Shown here one piece after another: positions 57,284-64,000 of a stretch of 64,000 nt of DNA. The notes below the pieces were generated by a model. That model did no database searches, was not told where the DNA came from, and was given only the letters and a program-made list of their open reading frames with translations. Positions within the stretch are counted from its first letter, which is position 1. Every line of letters begins with the position of its first letter. The DNA is taken from the NCBI GenBank assembly GCA_965116465.1, contig OZ220687.1:2604001-2668000 (forward strand). The letters run 5' to 3'. The translations under genes and the position numbers were made by a program. The DNA is from VXNF01 sp965116465. Lineage in GTDB: Bacteria > Actinomycetota > Acidimicrobiia > Acidimicrobiales > CATQHL01.

Positions 57284-58606
57284 TCAGGTGCCGGCCGGCA
57301 CCCAGGCGCAGTGGAACCCGTAGGGAACCCTGTTCGGGAGGGTCACCGTCGCCAGCGGTCCCGCGCCGACGGCGTCGGCGGCCAGGATGACGACCTCGCT
57401 GCCGTGCCGCTCGGCGTCGTACACCACCGTCAGCACGTACCCGTCGTCCTCCTCGGCCTCGGGGTGGCGTGGCACGAACACCGCCTCGCTGGCGTAGCGG
57501 GCCGGCCCGAAGTGATGGTGCTCGCTGGTGCGCGCCACCAGGTCGAGCCGCACGACGCGATGCCCGTGGGAGACGCTGCCGGTCTCCTCGTCCACCAGCG
57601 TGGTCACGTAGGCGTAGCGGTTGGGGCGCCCGAGGAGCCGCTCGTCGATGCGAGGGAAGTCGCAGCGCACGTCGAAGAGGGTCTCCTCGCGGACCGATCC
57701 GTCGCTCAGCCCCAGCCGCCAGCGGTGCACCATGGCGGGCACGTCGAAACGGTTCGAGGACGTGCCCCAAAGGGAGTCGTAGCGGCAGGCGTCGAGGGTG
57801 ATGCGCCCGAACATCTCGCAGGCGTTGACGGTGTGGAACACATAGCAGGGGTCGATGTCGAACCACTGGACGTCGCCCCCTGCGCGGGGCATGACACCGA
57901 GGCGGGCGCCGTGATCGGGGTCCCAGCGGTAGGGGAGACCGCCGGGGGCCTCCGGATCCCGCACGATGGGCAGGTCCATGAACACCACATGGTCCGACGT
58001 GACCGCGAAGTCGTGCATCATGACCGGTTGCGGCAGGTCGATGGTGGCGGTGCCGGCGAGCGCGCCGTCGCTGTCGAAGCGGAGATACGTGAGTCGCGGC
58101 TCAGTGTCGGAGGTGGCGAACGCCAGCATCTCGCCGGTGCGCGGGCAGATCTTGGGATGCGCCGTGAGGTTCCGGACCGTGCCGTCGAAATCCACGGGGC
58201 CGACGGTGTCCAGGTCGGAAGTGACCTCGTAGGGGCGGTGGCGCTCCTCCAGGGCCAGGATGCGCCCCCCGTGGACCACCACGTTGGTGTTGGCCGGTGA
58301 GTGGTCGGGGTCGTCTTGATTGCCGTTCAGCTCCATGAGCCGCGGCGTGCGCACCCAGCGGCTGCGGTAGCGCACGGCTCGCCCACCGCGCAGCAGCAGG
58401 CCATGGAGCATTCCCTCGCCGAGGAACCAGTGCGGCGAGTCGCAGCGGGGCGGGTTGGGGCCGGCATGGATCAGCATGCCGTGCAACTCCTCCGGGATGT
58501 TGCCGCGTACCGGTAGGTCGAAGCCCTCGGTCTCGTCGGGGAGGGGGCCGTGGTTCCCCCGCAACCACCAGGGCTTGTCCGCGTCCCCTGCACTCTTGTC
58601 GGCCAC
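57284..58606 (-). CDS. Carotenoid cleavage oxygenase family protein
   Basis: Non-haem iron dioxygenase of 440 aa that cleaves a C=C bond in carotenoids, stilbenes or related compounds. The four iron-binding histidines are H150 (TAHPKICP), H198 (MMHDFAVT), H258 (VFHTVNACE) and H432 (GFHCAWVP), one per blade pair of the seven-bladed propeller. FTIDP-like and FLPR segments agree with the family (e.g. FLGEGMLHGLLLRGG). Full length, cytosolic, no signal. Stand-alone gene, divergent from the TauE/SafE transporter. Confidence 0.92.
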   Translation of the reverse strand: MADKSAGDADKPWWLRGNHGPLPDETEGFDLPVRGNIPEELHGMLIHAGPNPPRCDSPHWFLGEGMLHGLLLRGGRAVRYRSRWVRTPRLMELNGNQDDPDHSPANTNVVVHGGRILALEERHRPYEVTSDLDTVGPVDFDGTVRNLTAHPKICPRTGEMLAFATSDTEPRLTYLRFDSDGALAGTATIDLPQPVMMHDFAVTSDHVVFMDLPIVRDPEAPGGLPYRWDPDHGARLGVMPRAGGDVQWFDIDPCYVFHTVNACEMFGRITLDACRYDSLWGTSSNRFDVPAMVHRWRLGLSDGSVREETLFDVRCDFPRIDERLLGRPNRYAYVTTLVDEETGSVSHGHRVVRLDLVARTSEHHHFGPARYASEAVFVPRHPEAEEDDGYVLTVVYDAERHGSEVVILAADAVGAGPLATVTLPNRVPYGFHCAWVPAGT

Positions 58607-58769
58607 GATGGCGGGATACTAGCGACGTGCGGTGGGGTGCGCACCGGCACCCCGGCATGCGTCGCAGCACCTGGCGGGGTGCGCGGCCGGCGGCTCGCCT
58701 CGGAGTGTCCCCCTGCTGCCGGGGCTGTGGCCCGTAGGCTCCGGCGATGCTCCCGCTGGGCGCGCGCCG

Positions 58770-59498
58770 ATGCTCACGCTGAGCACCTTCGAGATCGTCG
58801 CCGCGGTGGCGGTCATGGCTGCCGGGGCTGCGGTGCAGGGCAGCGTCGGCTTCGGCCTGAACGTCGTGGCCGCACCGATCCTCATTCAGATCAACCCCGA
58901 CCTCGTGCCCGGCCCGCTGCTGGCCGCAGCGCTGGTGATGAGCCTCATGGTGGCCCGCCGGGACCGCTCGGGGATCAACCGGCCGGCGCTCACCTGGGCG
59001 CTCGCCGGGCGCCTGCCGGGCGCCATCTTGGGCGTATTCCTGCTGGTGAGGGTGTTCTCGGACTGGAGCCTGTCGGTGTTCCTGGCGTCGGTGATCCTGG
59101 TCGGTGCCGCGCTGTCGGTGGCGCCGGTCCGCCTGCCGCAGGGACGTCCGGTGATCGCGCTCGGGGGATTCGTGTCGGGCGTGGCGGGGACCACCACCGG
59201 GGTGGGTGGCCCGCCGATGGCGCTCGCGCTGCAACACATACCGCCGCGCCAGTTGCGGGGCACGATGTCGGTGTACTTCCTGGTGGGTGCGTCTTTCTCG
59301 CTGGCGCTGCTGGCGGCGTGGGGCCAGTTCGGCACGCGGCACCTCGTGGCTGTGGGGATCCTGGTGCCGGGCCAGTTGCTCGGCTACGTGCTCTCGGGAC
59401 GCCTGGTACCGGTGCTGGAACGCGGCTACACGCGCCCCGCGCTGCTGGTGATCTCAGTCGCCGCAGCGCTCAGCGTGCTGGTACGTGCGTTGATCTGA
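58770..59498 (+). CDS. TauE/SafE-family membrane transporter
   Basis: Membrane protein of 242 aa with seven or eight helices, of the TauE/SafE anion-exporter family (sulfite, sulfoacetate or related). The duplicated family motif is seen as GAAVQGSVGFGLNVVAAPIL in the first half and SGVAGTTTGVGGPPMALALQ in the second. ATG at 58770 is chosen; the frame is open upstream. Not in an evident operon; convergent with the Gfo/Idh/MocA gene across a hairpin. Confidence 0.85.
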   Translation: MLTLSTFEIVAAVAVMAAGAAVQGSVGFGLNVVAAPILIQINPDLVPGPLLAAALVMSLMVARRDRSGINRPALTWALAGRLPGAILGVFLLVRVFSDWSLSVFLASVILVGAALSVAPVRLPQGRPVIALGGFVSGVAGTTTGVGGPPMALALQHIPPRQLRGTMSVYFLVGASFSLALLAAWGQFGTRHLVAVGILVPGQLLGYVLSGRLVPVLERGYTRPALLVISVAAALSVLVRALI

Positions 59499-59503
59499 AC
59501 CCT

Positions 59504-59527
59504 GGTGCCGGCGGTGTGACCGGCGCC
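59504..59527. terminator. Hairpin between convergent genes
   Basis: GGTGCCGG (59504-59511) pairs with CCGGCGCC (59520-59527), one G-T wobble, 8-nt loop, within the 31-bp gap between TauE/SafE and the Gfo/Idh/MocA gene. Suited to bidirectional termination. Confidence 0.6.
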
Positions 59528-59529
59528 CG

Positions 59530-60630
59530 CTACGCGGTCGGCCGGATTTCCTCCGGTCGCACCGAGCGGTTCTCGGCCGCGGACAGATAGGCCGCCTGCA
59601 CGAGGCGCAGCGTGTTGAGGTTGTCCCGCCCGCTGGTGGGCGGCTCGGTACCGTCGTTGATGGCAGCCATCAGCGAGGAGATCGGCCCGATGAAGCCTTC
59701 GGGGATCCAGCGTCCCGGGAGTTCGGTCTCGAAACCGCCGCCGGGATCATCATGCGCCGACCAGCGCACCGTGTCGGCACGCCCATGGGGGTAGTCGTAG
59801 GAGAGCCCCATGGTGCCTGAGGTGACGCCTTCGGTGCCCAGGACGCGCACCCTCCCGAACACGTCGTCGCTGACGTCGTTGTGATCGACGGCCACGAAGG
59901 CCTGCAACCCGGAGGCGTAGTCGAGGATCGTGGCCGTCTGTGTCTCTGCGCTCGGCGCCTGTCCGGGTTGACGGGTGTGTCGGCTCGTGACCCACTCCGG
60001 CTCGCCGTGATCGCCGAGCAGGAACCGCATGCCATCGAGGTAGTGGATGCTGTGGTACATGACCTCCAGCCGGGGGACCTCCATCAGCCAGGGCCAGAGT
60101 TCCCAGGGGTTCACCAGGGACTCGTGTACGAAGGCGGCAGTGGGTGTGCCGATCCGGCCCTGCGCGATGAGCGTGTGCATCGCCCGGACGACCGGGCTCC
60201 AGCGGTACTGCTGGTTCACGGCGAGTTTCACGCCCGCCGCCTCGGCGCACTCGACGATCTCGACGGCCTGGGCGAAGTCGTCCGAAAGGGGCTTCTGACA
60301 AAGCAGGTGCTTGCCGGCGTCCGCCAGCGTGCGGACCAGTCGGAGTTGCCGCCACGCGGGGACCGCGATGTCCGCGATCTCCACCGAGGAGTCCCCGGCG
60401 ACCTCGTCCAGTGAGCCGAAAACCCGCCCGATGCCCCATCGCTCCGCCGTGCGTTGCGCCGCTTCCCGATTGACGTCGAAGCAACCCACCACGTTGAGTC
60501 CGTGGGAGGTGTACGCCGGCAGGTGCCCATCGTTGACGATCCCGCCGCAGCCGACGATGGCGATGCCGTGGTCGTGGCGGTCCGGGAGCCACGATCGGGT
60601 GTCGAGACCGAGTGCGGCCGGGTCGTGCAT
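59530..60630 (-). CDS. Gfo/Idh/MocA-family oxidoreductase
   Basis: NAD(P)-dependent dehydrogenase of 366 aa. The Rossmann start IAIVGCGGIVNDGHLPAY (about 23-40), GVNVVGCFDVN strand pair and the catalytic EKP-like segment CQKPLSDDF (K within the family's conserved Lys-Pro) are present, with a C-terminal alpha/beta domain to about 350. Members oxidise or reduce sugars and inositols; substrate unknown. ATG at 60630. Divergent from the SDR-P450 unit, whose promoter it shares in a 76-bp gap. Confidence 0.87.
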   Translation of the reverse strand: MHDPAALGLDTRSWLPDRHDHGIAIVGCGGIVNDGHLPAYTSHGLNVVGCFDVNREAAQRTAERWGIGRVFGSLDEVAGDSSVEIADIAVPAWRQLRLVRTLADAGKHLLCQKPLSDDFAQAVEIVECAEAAGVKLAVNQQYRWSPVVRAMHTLIAQGRIGTPTAAFVHESLVNPWELWPWLMEVPRLEVMYHSIHYLDGMRFLLGDHGEPEWVTSRHTRQPGQAPSAETQTATILDYASGLQAFVAVDHNDVSDDVFGRVRVLGTEGVTSGTMGLSYDYPHGRADTVRWSAHDDPGGGFETELPGRWIPEGFIGPISSLMAAINDGTEPPTSGRDNLNTLRLVQAAYLSAAENRSVRPEEIRPTA

Positions 60631-60706
60631 CGGGTGGCAACGTTAGTGTGTCGGCGAATTCGACCGGCTACCGGCCACACGGCCCCAGGTCGTACGGGGA
60701 GGGAAC

Positions 60707-61489
60707 ATGAGCCAGGGAATGTTCGAGGGGCGCAACGCCTTCGTGACCGGAGCTGCCAACGGGATCGGTCGCGGCATCGCGCTGCGCCTGGCGTCGGCGG
60801 GTGCCGCGCTGGCGCTGAACGACATCGACACCGCCGCCCTCGACGCCGTCGTGGCGGAGGTCCGCGATGGTGGAGGGCACGCGGTGGCCTACCCCGCTGA
60901 TGTGTCGTCCCCCGCGGCGATGCGGGCCGCCGTCGCCGAGGCGATCGACGAACTCGGACCGCTCACGCTCGGTGTGACGTCCGCCGGAATCGTCGAGATC
61001 GTCCCCGCCCTGGACCTCACGGAGGAGGCCTGGGACAGGATGCTGGGCATCAATCTGAAGGGCACGTTCTTCACCCTGCAGGCGCTGGCCCGCCACATGA
61101 TGGCGGGTGACGGCGGCCGTCTCGTGGCGATCGCCTCGATCGGCGCCAAGATCGGCCGCGCCGACGCCGTCGACTACACGGCGTCCAAGGCCGGGGTGGC
61201 GAGCGTGGTGAAGTCGCTCGCCCTGGCGCTGGCGCCGAAGGTGCAGATCAACGCGGTGTGCCCCGGTGTCGTCGACACCGCCATGACACCCAAGATCCAC
61301 AAGGCCCGCGCCGCGCGGGCCGGGATCACCCCCCAGGAGTCGGTCGACGCGCTGGTGGCGACCATCCCGATGGGGCGCATCCAGACGCCCGACGACGTGG
61401 CCCGGTCGGTGCAGTACTTCCTGAGCGATGCGGCCGACTACGTGACCGGGCAGGCGCTGAACGTCGACGGCGGGATCATCTTCCACTAG
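60707..61489 (+). CDS. SDR-family oxidoreductase
   Basis: Short-chain dehydrogenase of 260 aa. TGAANGIG starts at T14, the active site is S in AIASIGAKIG and Y157-T-A-S-K161. The ending YVTGQALNVDGG is FabG-like. ATG at 60707 follows GGGAGGGAA. 25 bp before the P450 gene, so alcohol/ketone and hydroxylation steps may follow each other on a terpenoid- or steroid-like substrate (inference from this common pairing). Confidence 0.88.
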   Translation: MSQGMFEGRNAFVTGAANGIGRGIALRLASAGAALALNDIDTAALDAVVAEVRDGGGHAVAYPADVSSPAAMRAAVAEAIDELGPLTLGVTSAGIVEIVPALDLTEEAWDRMLGINLKGTFFTLQALARHMMAGDGGRLVAIASIGAKIGRADAVDYTASKAGVASVVKSLALALAPKVQINAVCPGVVDTAMTPKIHKARAARAGITPQESVDALVATIPMGRIQTPDDVARSVQYFLSDAADYVTGQALNVDGGIIFH

Positions 61490-61514
61490 TCGTCGCGGGG
61501 CGGAGGCCGGCGGC

Positions 61515-62663
61515 GTGGGGATCGGATCAGAGATCACCCTGGCCGAGTTGGAGGCCGATCCCGATCCGATCCTGGCCCGGATGCGGGAGATCGAGCCCGT
61601 GTGCTGGGTGCCCTCCATGGACATGTGGCTGGTGACACGCTGGGAAGACGTGGCCCACATGGAGGCTCACCCCGAGCTGTTCAGCGCGGCCACCGACCCG
61701 TCGTTCCTGGCGAGGGCGCTCGGACCGAACATGCTGGTGATGGATCCGCCGGCGCACACCCGCCTACGCGACATGATGCTGCCGCCGTTCCAGTCGAGCG
61801 GACGCAGCGGCGCCTTCGTGGCGGGCGAGCTGGCGGAACTGGCCGATGGGATCCTCGACGGGATCGAGCCGGCGGGCTTCGAGCTGATGAACGCCTACGC
61901 GCAGCCCCTCGCCGCCGGGGCGCTGGCCGTCGTGTTGGGACTCGACAGCCACGGCTTCGACCGGATGTGGTCGTGGTGCGAGGGCCTGGTCACCGACATC
62001 GCCAACTTCGAGAACGACCCCGCTGCGACCGCCATCGGTGAGGCGGCGAAGGCCGACCTCGGCGAGGCGATCGGCGAGCGCATCGGCAGGGCGGCCGGCG
62101 GCGACAGCGCCATCGATTGCTTCGTTCGGGCCGGCGCCACCCCCGCGGAGATCGTCAACAACGTGCGGCTGATGATCTCCGGGGGAATCAACGAGCCGCG
62201 CGACGGCGTGGGACTCGTGGCCTGGGTGCTGCTGACGCGCCCCGACCTGAGGGCGGAGGTGGCGGCGGACGGTCGGAGGCTGCGCCGCCTCGTCGAGGAG
62301 GTGTTCCGGGTCCACAGCCCCGTCGGCACCATCACCCGGCAGGCGACGCGGGACCTCGAATTGGCCGGCACCGCCATCGCAGCCGGGGATCTCGTCTCGG
62401 GCGTGCTCCGGTCGATCAACCTGGACCCCGATCACTGGAGCAATCCCGCCGAGATCGACCTGGGCCGCCGGGAGGGCCCCCACGCGGCCTTCGCCCTGGG
62501 GGTGCACCGCTGCCTGGGGGAGTGGCTGGGCCGCCAGGAGGTGCGGATCGGCGTCGAGCGGCTGCTCGCCCGCTTTCCGGACATGGCGCTTGACGCCGCC
62601 CGGCCCGTCGAGCTGCGCGGGTTCGAGTTCCGCGGGCCCCGGGAGGTCTGGGTCACCGTCTGA
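61515..62663 (+). CDS. Cytochrome P450
   Basis: Haem monooxygenase of 382 aa. Haem-thiolate loop FALGVHRCLG with C333, the ExxR pair in EEVFR, and the I-helix oxygen-binding region SGGINEPRD (Glu-Pro where Glu-Thr is common). The GGxxEPRD variant is known in a group of actinobacterial P450s. C-helix HTRLRDMMLPPF. GTG at 61515 gives the normal bacterial length; no membrane anchor. Electron partners (ferredoxin, reductase) are not in the window. Confidence 0.9.
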   Translation: MGIGSEITLAELEADPDPILARMREIEPVCWVPSMDMWLVTRWEDVAHMEAHPELFSAATDPSFLARALGPNMLVMDPPAHTRLRDMMLPPFQSSGRSGAFVAGELAELADGILDGIEPAGFELMNAYAQPLAAGALAVVLGLDSHGFDRMWSWCEGLVTDIANFENDPAATAIGEAAKADLGEAIGERIGRAAGGDSAIDCFVRAGATPAEIVNNVRLMISGGINEPRDGVGLVAWVLLTRPDLRAEVAADGRRLRRLVEEVFRVHSPVGTITRQATRDLELAGTAIAAGDLVSGVLRSINLDPDHWSNPAEIDLGRREGPHAAFALGVHRCLGEWLGRQEVRIGVERLLARFPDMALDAARPVELRGFEFRGPREVWVTV

Positions 62664-62771
62664 GACGGCGCCGGCGGCGGCTGTGGAGACCGGAGGCGCA
62701 CCCGCTTGGGGTGCGATGCCGCGGCGGCTATACATGACGCCGTTCGTGTGCCTCGTCTAGGGGGATCAACC

Positions 62772-63224
62772 ATGCTCTGCGGCACCCATCACGTCGGCTT
62801 CACCGTGCCCAACCTGGATCGCTCGGTGGAGTTCTACTCGGCCCTGTTCGAGACCGAGCCGTTCGTCAAGGGCATCTTCGACAAGCCGTACACGGCCGAG
62901 CAGATCGGCTATCCGGGCGCGCGGCTGTACATCGCGCTCTTCCACATCCCCAACTCCACCGTGCTGCTGGAGTTGATCGAGTACCTGGAGCCGGTCGGGA
63001 AGATGGTGGACATCGAGTCCAAGAACCCAGGCACGGCGCATCTGTGCCTTTCCTCGACGGACCTTGCCGCCGACTTCGAGCGCTTCGTGTCGCTCGGCGC
63101 CACACCCCGCAGTAAGGGTCCGGTGATGATCACGCACGGGCCCAACAAGGGAAAGCGCGTGGGCTATTTCCGCGACCCCGAGGGCATCACCCTCGAGCTC
63201 CTGGAGGTGGCCCCCGTCTCGTGA
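62772..63224 (+). CDS. VOC-family (glyoxalase/dioxygenase fold) protein
   Basis: A 150-aa protein of two βαβββ modules. N-terminal metal-binding H in GTHHVGFTVPNLDRSVEFY, then LLELIEY with Glu, H in AHLCLSST and the late E in GITLELLEV, a complete two-His/two-acid metal set as in methylmalonyl-CoA epimerase-like proteins. ATG at 62772; the frame is open upstream. 108 bp after the P450, on the same strand, perhaps in one unit. Confidence 0.83.
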   Translation: MLCGTHHVGFTVPNLDRSVEFYSALFETEPFVKGIFDKPYTAEQIGYPGARLYIALFHIPNSTVLLELIEYLEPVGKMVDIESKNPGTAHLCLSSTDLAADFERFVSLGATPRSKGPVMITHGPNKGKRVGYFRDPEGITLELLEVAPVS

Positions 63225-63281
63225 TCCGACCGGTCCGTCCGGCGGCCGGGACTGCCACCCGATGGACCGACGGCGTGGGGA

Positions 63282-63944
63282 TCAGGCCTTCAGGCTGAAG
63301 GGCGGGTAGCGGTCGGTGATGAGGAGGAACGCGTACGCCTCGACCCGCAGCGACCACCGGCCCACACCCACCACGAACTGGAACATGCCCCGTGGGTAGC
63401 GTCCCGTGAAGATGATCGCGAACCAGGCGATCACAGTGACCACGAGACTGGCGACATAGAGAACAGCCAGCACGATGAAATGCGGGATCGCCAGAATCCA
63501 CTTCACGATTGGCAGGAAGCGATTGAGATCCTGCGCCGCGTCGGGATAGTCCAGATCCAGGTGAACCGCCTGCTGCTCGTCGGTTGACGGGTATTCGTCA
63601 CGCAGCAGACCCAGGTACGCGCCGACGCGCGTCATGAAGCGCGTGAGTTCCAGGTTCCAGTCGAACCACCAACGCGGGTACTTGCGGCGGAACAGCAGCA
63701 TGAGAAGCGTCGCCAGGAACAGAACGCCGCCCGTTACGCCCAAACCCTCAATGAGGTCGTTGGCTGCATCGCTCGCAGTGTCCGTGCCTACGAGACTCCC
63801 GCTCACCAAGGCAGCTATGAAGGCGATCGGGATCACAAGGATGATGCGGAACAGCGTCTTGACGCGGCTCACCCGCTCCGGATAGTCGATCTCGAGTCGC
63901 GCCGGATAGCCGGCGCCGGATCCACTTGCGTCCTCTACGGTCAT
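63282..63944 (-). CDS. DUF4389 membrane protein
   Basis: A 220-aa membrane protein with about four helices (two around 30-85, two around 150-200). The DUF4389 hallmarks are YPERVSRVKTLFRIILVIP, the RYPRGMFQFVVGVGRWSLRV segment and the ending LLITDRYPPF. Family function is unknown. ATG at 63944 follows GGGAG by seven bases. The last 56 bp of the window (63945-64000) hold only its leader. Confidence 0.85.
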   Translation of the reverse strand: MTVEDASGSGAGYPARLEIDYPERVSRVKTLFRIILVIPIAFIAALVSGSLVGTDTASDAANDLIEGLGVTGGVLFLATLLMLLFRRKYPRWWFDWNLELTRFMTRVGAYLGLLRDEYPSTDEQQAVHLDLDYPDAAQDLNRFLPIVKWILAIPHFIVLAVLYVASLVVTVIAWFAIIFTGRYPRGMFQFVVGVGRWSLRVEAYAFLLITDRYPPFSLKA

Positions 63945-64000
63945 TGTCGGACTCCCTTCCGTCGTTCGGCTGCAGTGGCAACGTGGACGGCGACCCTAGT

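Overview
The window is high-GC DNA (roughly two thirds G+C by eye) with many GTG starts, dense 1-4 nt ATGA/GTGA gene overlaps, a DUF222-type HNH nuclease, DUF3105 and DUF4389 proteins and a Tpx-type peroxidase. This suggests an actinomycetote. The abundance of molybdenum hydroxylase, CaiB, P450, SDR and SnoaL-like genes would suit an uncultured Acidimicrobiia-type heterotroph, but that rank is inference. No rRNA, tRNA, CRISPR array, integrase or transposase was seen.

Left part (0-12 kb): two nucleoside-type ABC permeases run left. Divergent from them, an XRE/cupin regulator heads a rightward run: SDR, two small cupins, a C-N hydrolase, then a three-subunit molybdenum hydroxylase (FAD, Mo and 2Fe-2S subunits) plus a second, shortened Mo subunit. 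This looks like an uptake-and-oxidation locus for an N-containing or heterocyclic compound. 12-23.6 kb holds general metabolism: MaoC-like hydratase with a copper P-type ATPase, acyltransferase, SDR, DUF3105 lipoprotein, acyl-CoA dehydrogenase, thiol peroxidase, HMG-CoA lyase-like protein and CaiB CoA-transferase.

23.6-40.5 kb is one long leftward block. A dipeptide/oligopeptide-type ABC importer, whose binding protein carries a long Ala-rich helix, is followed by a methyltransferase, a small protein, a bicupin, HyuA, HyuB, a C-N hydrolase, a copper amine oxidase, a second bicupin and a SnoaL-like protein. It reads as import and stepwise breakdown of an amide/amine/hydantoin-like substrate. 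40.6-46.5 kb adds an ICL/PEP-mutase-family lyase, an N-carbamoylsarcosine-amidase-like hydrolase, an MFS exporter, two divergent alpha/beta hydrolases that both have His at the nucleophile elbow, and a NodB-like deacetylase.

46.6-55.8 kb looks like an accessory island: SLT lipoprotein, second thiol peroxidase, DUF222-HNH nuclease, a duplicated 3' tail of a restriction-modification gene, an AAA/DUF4143 ATPase, the full RM gene (nuclease-methylase-specificity domains, no helicase), and a second AAA/DUF4143 ATPase overlapping it by 4 nt. An AT-rich control region follows, with a recognisable promoter and 23-bp direct repeats. This is the best candidate for an undescribed system.

55.8-64 kb returns to ordinary metabolism: CBS protein, SnoaL-like protein, carotenoid-cleavage-type oxygenase, TauE/SafE transporter, Gfo/Idh/MocA dehydrogenase, SDR, P450, VOC protein and DUF4389 membrane protein. 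Several convergent gene pairs are separated by strong hairpins, and a REP-like palindrome occurs twice.
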